NCBI GenBank assembly: GCA_910591455.2
Contig: OU342806.1
Location: forward strand, 21,642,535 to 21,706,534
Reading direction: 5' to 3'
Length of the DNA: 64,000 bases
DNA from: Pholis gunnellus
Taxonomy: Eukaryota; Chordata; Actinopteri; Perciformes; Pholidae
Below are positions 12,259-22,030 of the stretch, piece by piece; positions within the stretch are counted from its first letter, which is position 1; each line of letters begins with the position of its first letter. Position numbers and translations under genes: made by a program. The notes beneath the pieces were generated by a model. That model had not been told where the DNA came from. It made no database searches and saw nothing but the letters and a program-made list of their open reading frames with translations.

Positions 12259-15200
12259 GGACAGGCAGGACAAAGCCTACAGTAACCCACGGCACAGTGA
12301 GGCGGGAGGCGATAACACATCTAACAATACAGTAGAGGGAACTCCTGCTTACACGCGCGATAAAAATCTTCAGCTTCATGTGTTATTGATCTCTTGTTGC
12401 TTTACCGTGTGTTGCTGCGCCTGAAATAATTATTGATATCTTTTACTTCAGTGACTCGTCGGCTGCTAATTGGTTATTGTTCTTAAGTGGAAAAGCAATA
12501 AATGTAGACCGTATTCCATTCAGCTGAGCGTTGCTTTAAGAGGAAAGGCGATGCTTCGTGCCATTAGTCATAAGCTGCATTTCCATCAACCTTTTTGCAT
12601 GACTATATACAATTTGAAAAGGGAAAAAAAAACGTAGTTGAAAAAATAACAAGAAGATGCAAATAAGGGTGACGGAAGTGCCTATTTGGAATACATCTGT
12701 TTGTGCTTCATCTGCTGTCGACAAAGCCCCAGTTTATGCTCTGCATCTATTGTCTTCCAAGTCACAGAGCTGAGCATCACTTAAAAAACAAAAAAAAGAC
12801 GTCCTCAAGACTAAACGTCTGGAAAAAATCTGCTCCATCTCCTGCACTATATAAAGGTTGCAACTGATCCAAACAAAGACACGGTAATGTTATTGTGTAT
12901 GAACTACAGCACTGGTGTTGATTCTCTGTGGGTTTGTCACGAGTGACCCCTTCCAAGTAAACACTTTTCTTCCATTTTTGATATAATGCTATTGATTGGT
13001 GCAGCATTAAAGCAGAAGTAATTGGAGTTAATCATCTCGCATCACTTACTCGGGCTAATCTTGCCTCGTACTGACGAGATACTGAAGCAAACAGCAATCG
13101 GTATTGGATTACGTTTTGAGAGAACATTCCTTAACTGTCCATCGACGTCAGTGCGATTCAATAAATGCCACATCGCATCTATTTCATTCATGCAGTGTGA
13201 AGTCCATATCGGCCCCGGTAATAAATCTCCACCCAGGTCACTTCCGAATCACTTGGCGGAGAAAGAACAACCATGACCACTGACGGCCTCTCATAATGCC
13301 TGCTGGAATTGCTTATTAAATCTCAGTTATTCTGACCACCTGAAGGTTATTGGTGCTTTGGTTAGATGAGCTGCGGGGGCCCGCTGGCCAAAAGGCAGAT
13401 TTATGCGGCAGATAAGTAGGACTGAATAGATCAGCGCTTTATTTATCCTCCCCTTTCATTGTCCACGCCTCTGTCTCTTACTTATTGACACAGGCGGCTA
13501 TATGTATGCATATTAGGTGTATATTGCCCATATTCGTTGTTCTGATGCTATTGTGTTTACTGTGTCTTATCAAAGGCAGGAAATGGACAGCTGGTCTGAT
13601 GCACTCATAACCGCGATGGACCCAACAATGTCCTTTGTGTTTGTAATGAACAGATGATGCTAAAGCTAACAAACCGCGTTAAATTGACTCTAAGCCTTAT
13701 CTGTGATCTCCTTCAGGAAGACAAATCTTGAGTTATGTCTTGCATTTCACTGAGCTCTCTCTCTCTCACCCTCTCTCTCTCTCTCTCTCTCTCTCCCCCC
13801 CCCCTCTCTCTGCGCTGGCATCTCAGCAAAAGCTGTTTACAATGCTCGCCTAGCTCGATAGCTCACTTTTTGTAAATGACGAGCAAGAGATGGGGCAGAT
13901 TTATTTCAACAAAACTGCCTCAGCAGCAGCAGCAGCAGTTCTACCAGCTCAGCCTCCAAGGACACATGCACACACATACATGCACAAACACACACATGCA
14001 CTGAAAAGCACACACATGCACACCCGCTCTTAGCTTCTTTGTGTGAGAGCAGACACAGGGTTGGACAGTATAGCTGAGAGAGAGAGAGAGTAAACATGAA
14101 ACAAAGAGAGAGAGCGAGGAGGAGAGGTCGACCTGTTCACTGCGAAACAGAAATCATCCACTTATCGTTTCCGTTTATAGTTGAGTCCAATAAAATATAA
14201 AATGTTCTTCAAAAATTGAAAAAGATTTGTCAGTGCAGTGAAATATTGTAATTGTTGTCCAATAGAAATCAACATGTTTTCAAGTATTTTCTAGAAAGGA
14301 GTTTCTGTATCTTGAAAAATCCGGCTGAACACTGAATCGATGCTCCCAGTAAAGATTTGAGTAAGATTCCGACATTCTGACGTCACGTCTTCATCAGGTA
14401 TGTGATCAATAGAGTCCATGTAGAATTACATCAGTCACTTTCGTGCAATATCCTTGATCCTGTTTGTGCTGACCTTTTTAAGAGTGCAACCAAACTACTT
14501 GTGCTGCATCTAAAAATGGCAGGAAAAAAATTACAAAAATTCAGAGAATTTATTAAAACATCAAGATATCGAGACCAAAAACAATTGCAGGCGGAAATAT
14601 CAGCCTTCAGATCTCTGTGGTGATCGAACTACTGTTTTCACCATTCACTTTGTGGTATATAACAAATGCCAAGTCACCCTTCAAAACTCTGTCCACAGGA
14701 GGACAACTCTTGTCCGACTTAGCCCAAAAACATACTACTAAGATTCCTTGCAGTGCGCTGCTGCTGATCAAACTGGTCTACCAACAATACCAGAACAAAC
14801 ACGTGAAATTCCCAGGCAGTGCAGAGTCCACTCTCAGTTCATCAGCTCCTCCCTGCAGATGGATGCTGTTTAGATTACCTCTTTTACTCCTGGGGACTCA
14901 GAGACATCCTCTGATTGGTTTATAAAAAAATCAGAAAAAACTATTTTCTTTATTAGGATCCCAATCTTCACTAACCTCCTTTTACATTCTCATTTGAAAG
15001 CGCTGTACTTATTATACGTGGCACTTAATGTACAGGGAGCATGTGTGTGAGTGTGAGAGAGAGAGTGAGAAATAGAGTGAGGGTAACACATATGTAAATA
15101 GGCTGTTTTGCATATAAAATGCTTTAGCTTCAATATTCCAGAGTAATAAATTGCTCAAAGTTAGCGACGGCGCACACGGCCCCGGGCTATCCCGGAGTCA

Positions 15201-18200
15201 TTAAGTAGCCCAATGTAGTGAGGCGGACATAAAGCCAGTAATTCAATGATGGCTACGGCTATGATGGAGAATTTACATGGAGATAAAATCCAGAGAGTGG
15301 GACGAGGAGGTGAGAGGGTGAAAGAGAAAGGCCGAGAGGGACGAGACGAATTAAGAGACAAAGGAAGGGGAGTGAAGAGGAGGAGAAAGAGGGGTCATAG
15401 AAGGGAGGGGATGTGATGAGGCAGTGAATGAAGGTGAAGAGGGGGAGACTTACAAATGAAGAGTAGGCCAGAGCCACGACTCCAGCTGCCACTTCAGCGA
15501 TGAAAATGATGAGGATGATGGAGAAGAACTGCAGGGAGGGAAGAAGAGGAGACGAGATGTTTTTTTTCTTTCTGTATTTAATGATATAAAAATACTACAA
15601 ATCATGCAGCTTTCCAAAACCAAGTCTAGAGCTGAAATGACCTGTATTTATATTTGCATGAGAAGGCACGGGTGTGCTCTGCTTAATGTCATAAGCGGTG
15701 GGATTACCTTTTGTCAACATTTGCTCTGATGAAGATTGGCTTTTTAAATCAATAATAAATTGGATCTAAGAGTATGGGGCCTTTTTCAAAAAGACTAAAT
15801 GTGGAAAATACTGAATTAATAAATTAATAATTCAAACATTAAGACTGGTTAAAAAAAAAAAAAGCTGATGAGGTTTGTAACCACCAACACATCTGAATAT
15901 CCAGGGTCCAGTTAAACAGCTATTGTTGTACGTAACAATCACAGACTTGTCCATGAAGCTTGGCTGATTACACAGAGGGACAATAAGGAGACTCGTAGCC
16001 TGAGTGATGCCCTCTTTCAGCTCATCCATTGCAGTTATTCAGTCCATTACAGCTGTTTCTCACGTGAGCCAGATATCCGCCGTGTCCTGCGCGTGTCCAG
16101 TCGCAGGATCCGCTGCACCGTCATCATTCAACTCGATGAGAGATGTGGACATGATGGGGGGGCTCTACAGGGGTAAAACGTGCTGCCTGTGCTCCTCATT
16201 AGACTCGCCGCAGTGGACTAAGAGGTAGTTAGCATCGTCGTTAATGAGCATAATAATGTACGCCGCTGTTCGGGGGTTGGTGGTGGTGCGGGCATGAATG
16301 AGGCAGGAGGGGCGGATGTGGCCATTATCTGAGCTGTTGATGAGCCGGGGTGGAAATGCATGGCTGCGTGGGATACTGCATGAGGAGCGACTGGATGTAA
16401 AAGCACACGATGAACCCATACGTGATCAATTTTGGTGTCACAATTGCCTCCTTAAACATCCAGCAGACACAGAGTAACATTGTCATCCCATTGGAATGGT
16501 GATTGTGTCCACCTGATGAATGTAAGTTCAATATTCGCTCTCTTTTAGCTCTGGTTTGGTCTCCACCAGCTCCTGAGAGACATATCTGGCTCTTTAGCTG
16601 CTACATGTTCCGGTATGTTCAGCAGCCAGTCCGTGACCGTGTCTGTCCGCTGTTTGCTGCTGGGCAGGTAGTGTACAGCGGGTTAATCTGAGACCGAACC
16701 AGACAGGTCATGTGTGTTGCGGATAATTCTCTGTGGATTTGTCACCGTTACCAATCTCCTCAATTGTCATTTGATTTGTTGTTAAGAAATATGGACTAGT
16801 GGATTGGTCAGTCTCAAGCTGAATTTAGCACATTTTCAATGCATCATTCCTGTTTTTTTGCTGATTATTAAAAGTCTCCTACTTTCGGCACCATTGTTGC
16901 ATGGAGTTTGTCCGTGCGACAGCTCAATTAGCAACTGAAGCTACACACACTCTGTATATATTTACCTGTCGTTTCTCGCCACTTTCCCTTTGTATGTCTC
17001 TTAAAGTCTAGGTATTTTGCGCAATTTCCAATAATCTTCACAGACCTGGCCATAATGTAGGAAACTGCTTTAGAATTCACTTTGTCTACTGTGGGCACAC
17101 AGGATGAGTGCATCAAATGCAGTTTTGATGTTGAATTTAACAAAGACACTGAGCTTCGTAGCAGCAGCAGCTCCTTGGGAGTTTATCAATGCTCATATTT
17201 TACAAAATTACTACAAAATGTTCAAACCTCGACCGTGTTTTGTTGTGACCCTGGTGCAACCAATGAGACAACAGCTGGGACGTTACCAGAAGGTAATTGG
17301 GGGGGAAAGGATTATTCTCTTGGTCTCAGCGTTTCTAGAACTCCAGTGTACAACACAGCCTTACTTCCGCTTCGCCTTTGACACCCACCATGAGCAGCAG
17401 ACACTTGCTCTCCTTGTGGGCCCCACAACAGCCCAGGAGCCCCAGCAGCAACAGCACGGCCCCGATGACGATGCAGAGAAAGCCCACGTTGACGAAGTGC
17501 ATGCTTTGGCTGGAGAACGGCTCCAGCAGCTGGAGGAAGGCGCCCCCGTCCACGCTCACCCAGATCCCCATGGCCAGCAGGGTCAGGCCGCCCAGCTGCA
17601 GGAGGATCAAAGAAAACATCATCAACGTACATTTGTGCAAGCAAAAACTAGTAATGCAATGTACACACACAGTCCCTGTCATTTGTGAAAGCTGGACACT
17701 AAGCAGTTATCTTTCCGCAGGATGTAATACACACTTAACAATGGCAAGTTAAATGTCAATCGTTGGGTGGGTTCAACAGCTCTTGAGGGGGTAATATGAT
17801 TTTGGAAATGAGAGGCCATCTTACATCCCTAACCCCTCTTTTACTATTACCTCTGTGACACCATGACACCTCAATATCATTCACTGCTTTCAGAGAGGAA
17901 GATTCCTTTTGTGAGACAGAGGTCCCATTATGTATGGAGGCCAGAGCGACAACTTGGCCTCTTTTTTTTTTGAAATGACTGACCTTTTCAATGGCTGCCT
18001 TTATTGGCCCACTCATGTCACACATGGAATCCATTTAGTGATCTACTTGTGCTGCCGCTTAAAGCCAGGTTTGGGGTGTACAGAAGTGGGCTACAGGATT
18101 ATAGCTCAGTCAAGAGGGGGGGGGGGGGGGGGGGGGGGGGGGTCACTGTCTTGCCCTTACTTCCCTTTTTTATAACAGCCATGTGGGAAGTCGAATCACG

Positions 18201-21200
18201 GAAGTGCTCAAACTTCAAGCTGGCTGAACTGAATTATGACAGAAAACCATCCGATCGTCCAACAGCCCTTCAAAATAATGGACGGATTGTACCCTTTGAG
18301 CCACTGGATGGCTTTTAATGTGAAACCGTTGTGCAGAAAGAGTTACGTTTCATTGATATTATTGAATTAGTGCTGTGAAAATGCGCTGTACATTATCTTA
18401 GATTTGTAAAGAACACAATTGGAGATGGGGACATTTTATGCTTGTAACAAAAGCTAATAAAAACAGTCTTATTTGAAAATTAGTACAAACTTTACAGAGA
18501 ATTGACAATAGTTAAACTTGCTTCATAATCTCTGACTGTGAACATCACAGATGCGAGCAGGCAGTCATTTTGTTCGGGGGACACTGAAGTGCATTTATTG
18601 AAACTATTGGCTCAAAACCCGCTCATAACAAACCCGATCAAAACTGTCAGATGTTTCATATTACAGTCTGGAAATCACCTGATCCCACTGTCATTATCTC
18701 TCTCTGCCTGCCTCTCCCTCCTCATCCCTCCACCTCTGACCTTCTCCTCCCCCCCCCTTTATCCTCCTCTGTCTCCTCTGTGTATTTTAACCCTGAACTC
18801 CTCGCGCTGAGTGATTTCTCCTTCTTTCCTCGTCCTCTGCAGAAACCATGTTTGAAACCTGATATTGTCTGTCAGGCTCCATCAGACTCGTTGCAGTCGG
18901 GGGGGGGGGGGCCCCGCTGCGCCTCCCCCCCTCAGGCCCCGACACTCCACATCTCCTGTCAGACGCTGACTTCGCCCACGTGGGGATCATCTCCCCCCTT
19001 CTTGGCTTTGTCTCCCCGTCTTGGCCCCGCTCTCCCTATCTATTTTTTACTCTCCTTCATTCTCTCTGCCTCGCCCCACCTTTCACTCCGGGTTTTATTT
19101 TCTCGTCTCTTGAACCTGTTCAGTGCCATCAGTGCACCGTTGGCTAAATGTAATACGACAAGCATATTCCCCCTCTAACTCCTCGTGTGCCACCATCATC
19201 CCTCAGCAGGTATAATTATAGATGGCACAATGGCTTTCTTTTTTTTCTTTTTTTTCTTTTTGAAAGATGTCTAATCCCTTTGATGGTGTGCCATATGCAG
19301 GTGGATGCCCTGTCAGTTGAACACCCACATGGCAAAAGGACTGGAAGTAAATCAGGTTTTTGAAATAGTAAGGGGGGGAGAAGAAGCAGTGTCGTATCTA
19401 TGGAGATGGGAAATAAAACCTATTAGGGTTAGAGGAGAGGGAATGAATAACAGGCTGCAGAATAGGAGGCCATGGCCTCCAGGGGGAGGTGAATGGAGAG
19501 ATAGAAAGATACAGAGGTAGCAGGAAAGAGAACGGGCCCGGCCCACCCCAATTTAAATGGAATTGGCTCTCTTTGAAAAGGCTGGATTGAGAAAGACGTC
19601 AGTTCAGTTTAAAAACCCATTTTCATGGGTCATATTACTGGGAGCAGACAATCCGATTAAGTTCCTACGCTCGACCGTAGGTCTGAACAAACAGAACGTA
19701 CATGGAGACACTTCTAATTCCCAATGCATTCAGATCGGCAGAGGAGAGATGCACACTTTGGAGCTGAAATCGCAGGCTTTTTGCAAACTTCTATATCACC
19801 GTTACCGTTTGTTCAGCTACGTTTTATTTTCAGATCTTTAAAAGATAATTCATAAATGGAATTGAGAATCCGGGTACTGGTACTCTGTTCTTGATAATGG
19901 TAACATGTTTCAAAAGAGCACAGCTTCCTCAACTTCTTCTGCCCTCTCAGAAGGCCCCTATAGATCGTACAATAACAAGTACAAGCTCGTCACTGTATTT
20001 TGCATCATTTCATGTCATGTGCTGATTCATTCATTCAGACCGGTCAGACTCACGGGCTGTTTGGTCACCAAAGGACATGTTGGTCGGCCGTCAGTGGCCA
20101 CGTCTCACGGTGACATCTACTGTACTAGAACTACCTCTTTTGAATGACAACCAAAGATTTCAACATCTTTTCTGTCAACCCTCGTCTTGGACAGCCCAAC
20201 ATTACATAGTGTAAAGTGACTTTCAACAGGACTGCTTGGCCTCACCTGCTGAAGTCAATGGACCGACTGCATCACTGTACAAACCTGCTGCATTTGGCCA
20301 ATATTTCTCCCCTGGCTTCCACCTGTCTGGGTTTGGTGTGTTCTCCTCTGGTTTATTTTCCCTGAATGAATCTTAATTTAGGTTTTGCTAAGGGGAATAC
20401 CAAAAAAGTCAATTTGATACAACTGGAAATTGTGAAAAGTGTGCACTTTGAAGAGATATTTCCTTCTTCATAGCATCATATTTAGCAGCTTCACTTCACT
20501 GCAAACGTGATTCTGTGACTTCCGATGAAGAACATTGATTCTTATTTTGAATCCTGCCCCCTTATTTCCTCAAAAGATAAATACATTTCGAGATTTTGAC
20601 TCTAAACGCCGCTGAAAGTGTTTGAGCTAACACTTCAGAGAGACATCGCGGTCAGTGGGCTGCTGTGAGTGTTAGAGCTGCCACACCAGATTCATCGAGC
20701 ATCGTAACTCGGGGAGAAATGGGGAAATGTGTGTGTGGGGGGGAATGATGACTTGTGCTGGGAGCTTCATCTGTGACAGCGGGAGCCCAGGTGGGCCCGA
20801 CTCGGCGGGCGGATTCAGCTTACCCTCGCCAAAGTTTCTCTCCATTTCACAAAGCACATTAGTTATCAACATTAAGCCGGGGATGTGGGTGGCAAAATTA
20901 GAGCCTTTTGAAGTTAATGAGATGAAAATTGCTACGCTGGGGAGAAAGTGGAGGAGAAAAGAAGCATCATTCTGGCTCAGTGATCCGAAATGTTTATGTA
21001 CCGTCTGTTTGCATCGAAGGGCGGCATGAAATGATTTTCTAGGCATTGTGTTCGAAAGCTATTGTTTTTCTGTTTTTTACTTTTCATGTTAAGATAAGCA
21101 TAATCAATGAACACCCAATGAACACCCTCCTCCTCATACGCGAGCATGCAATCAAAGCGGAAACATACTCACAAAGATAAGCAAGTTGAACAAGACCGTC

Positions 21201-21229
21201 ATCAATTTGACGAATGTGAAGCAGCCCAT
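6710..21229 (-). CDS. tspan1: tetraspanin-1, seven coding exons
   Basis: The gene is spliced on the minus strand from seven coding exons: 21229-21173, 17595-17389, 15528-15454, 10110-10012, 9000-8857, 7520-7437 and 6769-6710. Every intron begins GT, ends AG and is phase 0. The product is 241 residues, the length of human TSPAN1, and matches the human protein as I remember it throughout. Membrane segments lie at about 11-33, 53-75, 84-109 and 209-233, with the family's polar residues N15, E100 and E222. The large extracellular loop (about 110-208) has CCG at 149-151, CC at 175-176 and single C183 and C196: three disulphide pairs. N141 (NTT) and N154 (NYT) are glycosylation sequons. C3, C75, C76, C84 and C234 are candidate palmitoylation sites. 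Tetraspanins organise membrane microdomains with integrins and other partners; TSPAN1 is typical of epithelia. There is no frameshift or internal stop. tspan1 is favoured over other paralogues by FTNYTDF, KDYGS and MIVSMYLYC. Confidence 0.93.
6770..7436 (-). other. tspan1 intron between coding exons 6 and 7
   Basis: 667 bases, AT-rich. It contains a probable dispersed fish repeat at about 6945-7080 and otherwise nothing I recognise. Confidence 0.7.
6945..7080. repeat. probable dispersed repeat
   Basis: The words GGACAGTGCACATTAATAAA, GTAAATGCGCCAGAGTTAGC and ATTTTTCATCTGTAGTCCC are ones I associate with a repeat scattered through fish genomes. There is no second copy in this window, so the call rests on recognition only. 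Confidence 0.35.
7437..7520 (-). CDS. tspan1: tspan1 coding exon 6, residues 195-222
   Basis: Between an acceptor (ttttgctcag) and a donor (GAG|gtaaaa) the exon gives GCFKHILETLKEHANIVGGI and then AAGIGVFE. The first cysteine, C196, closes the large-loop disulphide set, and the rest begins membrane segment 4, ending on the conserved E222. Human TSPAN1 has GCFNQLL and VGGVAAGIGGLE at the same place. Confidence 0.93.
7521..8856 (-). other. tspan1 intron between coding exons 5 and 6
   Basis: 1,336 bases. It holds a MITE-like repeat at 8309-8630 and a short fragment at about 7810-7890 resembling the repeat seen at 37.3 and 44.1 kb. Confidence 0.7.
8309..8630. mobile_element. possible MITE with GATGTCAC...ACGACATTTCT ends
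   Basis: The left end (AGGGATGTCACAAGAACCGA) and the right end (GGTATCGACTACGACATTTC) are roughly inverted copies, both followed inward by GGTAYC words. This resembles a class of short fish elements that start AGGGATGTCACGATACC. There is no coding capacity. The ends are too diverged to fix edges or a target duplication. Confidence 0.35.
8857..9000 (-). CDS. tspan1: tspan1 coding exon 5, residues 147-194
   Basis: Acceptor cctctcccag and donor CAG|gtgagg frame LECCGFTNYTDFVGSKFEKE, then NGGSLPPGCCWTNSAPCSPY and EAERSAVQ. This exon carries the diagnostic tetraspanin CCG motif (149-151), the N154 sequon, the PPGCC motif (172-176) and C183, the core of the large extracellular loop. It is locally GC-rich compared with the flanking introns. 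Confidence 0.95.
9001..10011 (-). other. tspan1 intron between coding exons 4 and 5
   Basis: 1,011 bases, AT-rich. No repeat or regulatory element recognised. Confidence 0.6.
10012..10110 (-). CDS. tspan1: tspan1 coding exon 4, residues 114-146
   Basis: Acceptor tttttcccag and donor GAG|gtacag frame AEGILKAWATPALQKDYGSD and PVVTKIWNTTMTE. This is the first part of the large extracellular loop. KDYGS and VWNTTM-like residues match human TSPAN1 closely, including the N141 glycosylation sequon. Confidence 0.94.
10240..10480. repeat. degenerate minisatellite, RAAATGTCCTCACTT-like unit
   Basis: Roughly a dozen diverged units of 18-22 bases: ttctgaagtgtcctaatc, tttctaaatatccacac, tttcaaatatgtcttaat, ttgcaaaaatgccatcac, and so on. 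The same unit type forms another array at 38515-38785. Confidence 0.6.
10795..10915. repeat. dispersed fish repeat (AAGTACAAGTACCT type)
   Basis: TTAAGTACAAGTACCTTTAA, then GTATTTAAGTACAGCGCTTG and TACATTCCACCTCTG match a short repeat I know as very common in percomorph fish. No internal coding sequence. Confidence 0.5.
12194..12255. repeat. (CA)n microsatellite, 62 bp
   Basis: Thirty-one uninterrupted CA units within the tspan1 intron between coding exons 3 and 4. Confidence 0.95.
12985..13440. promoter_or_regulatory. repeat-poor intronic block, possible enhancer
   Basis: About 450 bases free of simple or dispersed repeats, with mixed composition and several homeodomain-like AT cores (GGAGTTAATCATC, GGGCTAATCTTG, CGGTAATAAATC), a palindromic GACGTC and AGGTCA half-sites. 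This texture is typical of conserved non-coding elements, but conservation cannot be seen from one sequence. Confidence 0.2.
13747..13805. repeat. (CT)n tract followed by a C run
   Basis: A polypyrimidine tract of about 45 bases (CT units with two interruptions) ends in C10. The purine-rich opposite strand could form triplex DNA. Its transcript orientation in tspan1 is polypurine, so it is not a splice polypyrimidine tract. Confidence 0.85.
15454..15528 (-). CDS. tspan1: tspan1 coding exon 3, residues 89-113
   Basis: Acceptor ccctgcag and donor TTT|gtaagt frame FFSIILIIFIAEVAAGVVAL and AYSSF. This is membrane segment 3, with the conserved polar E100 and the family's small AxxA packing residues. 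Human TSPAN1 reads IFIAEVAAAVVALVYTTM. Confidence 0.94.
15529..17388 (-). other. tspan1 intron between coding exons 2 and 3
   Basis: 1,860 bases. The right-central part (about 15860-16500) is less AT-rich than its surroundings and is followed by the dispersed repeat at 16505-16691. On the minus strand 16419-16165 is open for 84 codons, but no motif is recognised and no splice sites support an exon. Confidence 0.6.
16505..16691 (+). repeat. dispersed repeat, longest copy (3 of 3)
   Basis: Shares TGTCCACCTGATGAATG, CTCCTGAGAGACATATCTGG and GTGTCTGTCCGCTGTTTGCT with the copies at 3068-3204 and 6399-6485, all in the same orientation. It lies in a tspan1 intron in antisense orientation to the gene. 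Confidence 0.55.
17389..17595 (-). CDS. tspan1: tspan1 coding exon 2, residues 20-88
   Basis: Acceptor tcctcctgcag and donor ATG|gtgggt frame LGGLTLLAMGIWVSVDGGAF, then LQLLEPFSSQSMHFVNVGFL, CIVIGAVLLLLGLLGCCGAH and KESKCLLLM. It encodes the rest of membrane segment 1, the small extracellular loop, membrane segment 2 and the inner loop with the conserved GCxGA (74-78) and the C75/C76/C84 palmitoylation candidates. The exon is strikingly GC-rich in an AT-rich neighbourhood, which creates long antisense open frames that are not genes. Confidence 0.95.
18116..18142 (+). repeat. homopolymer G27
   Basis: Twenty-seven consecutive G on the plus strand (C in the tspan1 pre-mRNA). It is slippage-prone and G-quadruplex-capable on the plus DNA strand; its length in an assembly is unreliable. 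Confidence 0.9.
20690..21010. promoter_or_regulatory. repeat-poor block upstream of coding exon 2, possible enhancer
   Basis: About 320 bases with no repeats and a texture like a conserved non-coding element: GACTCGGCGGGCGGATTCAG, ACATTAGTTATCAACATTAA, GTTAATGAGATGAAAATTGC. It contains ATTA homeodomain cores and a TTATCA site. No conservation data are available. Confidence 0.2.
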
Positions 21230-21235
21230 TTTAAT
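21173..21235 (-). CDS. tspan1: tspan1 coding exon 1, residues 1-19, with six 5' UTR bases
   Basis: Acceptor tcccctttattacag (21236 upward) is followed by attaaaATG, so translation begins at 21229, six bases into this exon. The product is MGCFTFVKLMTVLFNLLIF, then donor TTT|gtgagt. Human TSPAN1 starts MQCFSFIKTMMILFNLLIF. C3 is a palmitoylation candidate and N15 the conserved polar residue of membrane segment 1. The context attaaaATGG has A at -3 and G at +4, a good vertebrate start. Confidence 0.94.
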
Positions 21236-21531
21236 CTGTAATAAAAGGGGAAGATAAATTATTGCATTTCCTCTTTCATGAGCGGAGACCTTCTATCTCT
21301 CACTCGCACACGATCTTCACACGCACGCTTTGCCATAACATCCAGCCCACATCCCGGAGAAATTGCTGTGAAAATGACATCGCTGACAATGAGTCCTAAT
21401 GATAACACTCACACAGCTGTGAGGAACGGTGAAGATATCTGTTAATGAGAGATCTATAGGAGCGGGAGAGCCACAATGGAACGGAAAGTTGAACGTGTTT
21501 ACATGTAGACATTATTGAACACAAATCTTAC

Positions 21532-22000
21532 CTTTTTTTTTAAGTGTGCTAATATTTCTTTATATCCAAAGCTGCTTAGATTTAAACCAGTCCTGGCTTT
21601 CAGAAAGCAAAGCTGATCTAAAAGAAAAAGCAACACATGAAAACAAATAAAGAAAAGAAGCAGGCGTTCTTCCAGCCCAGGTGTTTCCAGGTGTGCGGAC
21701 GTGAGTGCGAGGACAACTCTGCCTGAATGTATCCGTCGAGTGATGATGTCCACGCAGGTAGGAGCTTGTGGCGGAGATCAGTAATCCGATGAGCGGAGTG
21801 AGTGGAGGACTGGGTGTGGTCCCGGAGGATACAGGTGACAGCAGGTGGATGTTGTTCAGGTGCGGAGGAGAGGAGCTCGAGTGGCAGCTCTGACCCCTGC
21901 AGGTCCACAGTGACACAGAGTCACGGCACAGGGATTTGGAGGTTCGAAAAGATGGACGTGGAAAGCTGAAAATAATCCTCCAAACGTGAGAGTGGAGAGT
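21532..22000 (-). other. tspan1: candidate non-coding first exon of tspan1
   Basis: Because coding exon 1 opens with an acceptor, a 5' UTR exon must lie upstream. The best donor on this strand is AAAAAG|gtaagat at 21532/21531, giving a 296-base intron. The upstream end is unknown; the sequence to about 22000 is moderately GC-rich and distinct from the AT-rich DNA beyond. A weaker donor (GCGA|gtgaga) lies near 21300. The 152-codon open frame at 22018-21560 has no recognisable domain and is best read as chance. Confidence 0.35.
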
Positions 22001-22007
22001 CGCATGA

Positions 22008-22030
22008 ATATGTTGCACAATATATTATGT
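22008..22030 (-). promoter_or_regulatory. weak candidate TATA-like promoter of tspan1
   Basis: On the minus strand, cataatatattgtgc (around 22029-22015) is TATA-like and sits just upstream of the GC-richer candidate first exon. No CpG island or initiator makes it compelling. Confidence 0.15.

Larger units (their letters stand above)
10111..15453 (-). other. tspan1 intron between coding exons 3 and 4
   Basis: The largest intron, 5,343 bases. It contains a degenerate AAATGTCC-type tandem repeat (10240-10480), a dispersed repeat (10795-10915), a 62-bp CA array (12194-12255), a CT-rich tract (13747-13805) and a repeat-poor block at about 12985-13440 that may be regulatory. No additional exon is evident. 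Confidence 0.7.
17596..21172 (-). other. tspan1 intron between coding exons 1 and 2
   Basis: 3,577 bases. It contains a run of 27 G at 18116-18142, pyrimidine-rich sequence at 18690-19130 and a repeat-poor block at 20690-21010. No additional exon is supported. Confidence 0.7.

Noticed and set aside
17104..17752. Long plus-strand open frames (194 and 124 codons)
   Set aside because: They are antisense to the GC-rich coding exon 2 of tspan1, which is clearly coding on the minus strand; the plus-strand products have no domain.
21560..22018. 152-codon minus-strand frame upstream of tspan1
   Set aside because: Ser/Pro/His-rich without a domain, overlapped by another open frame; it fits a leader exon or promoter-proximal sequence better than a gene.
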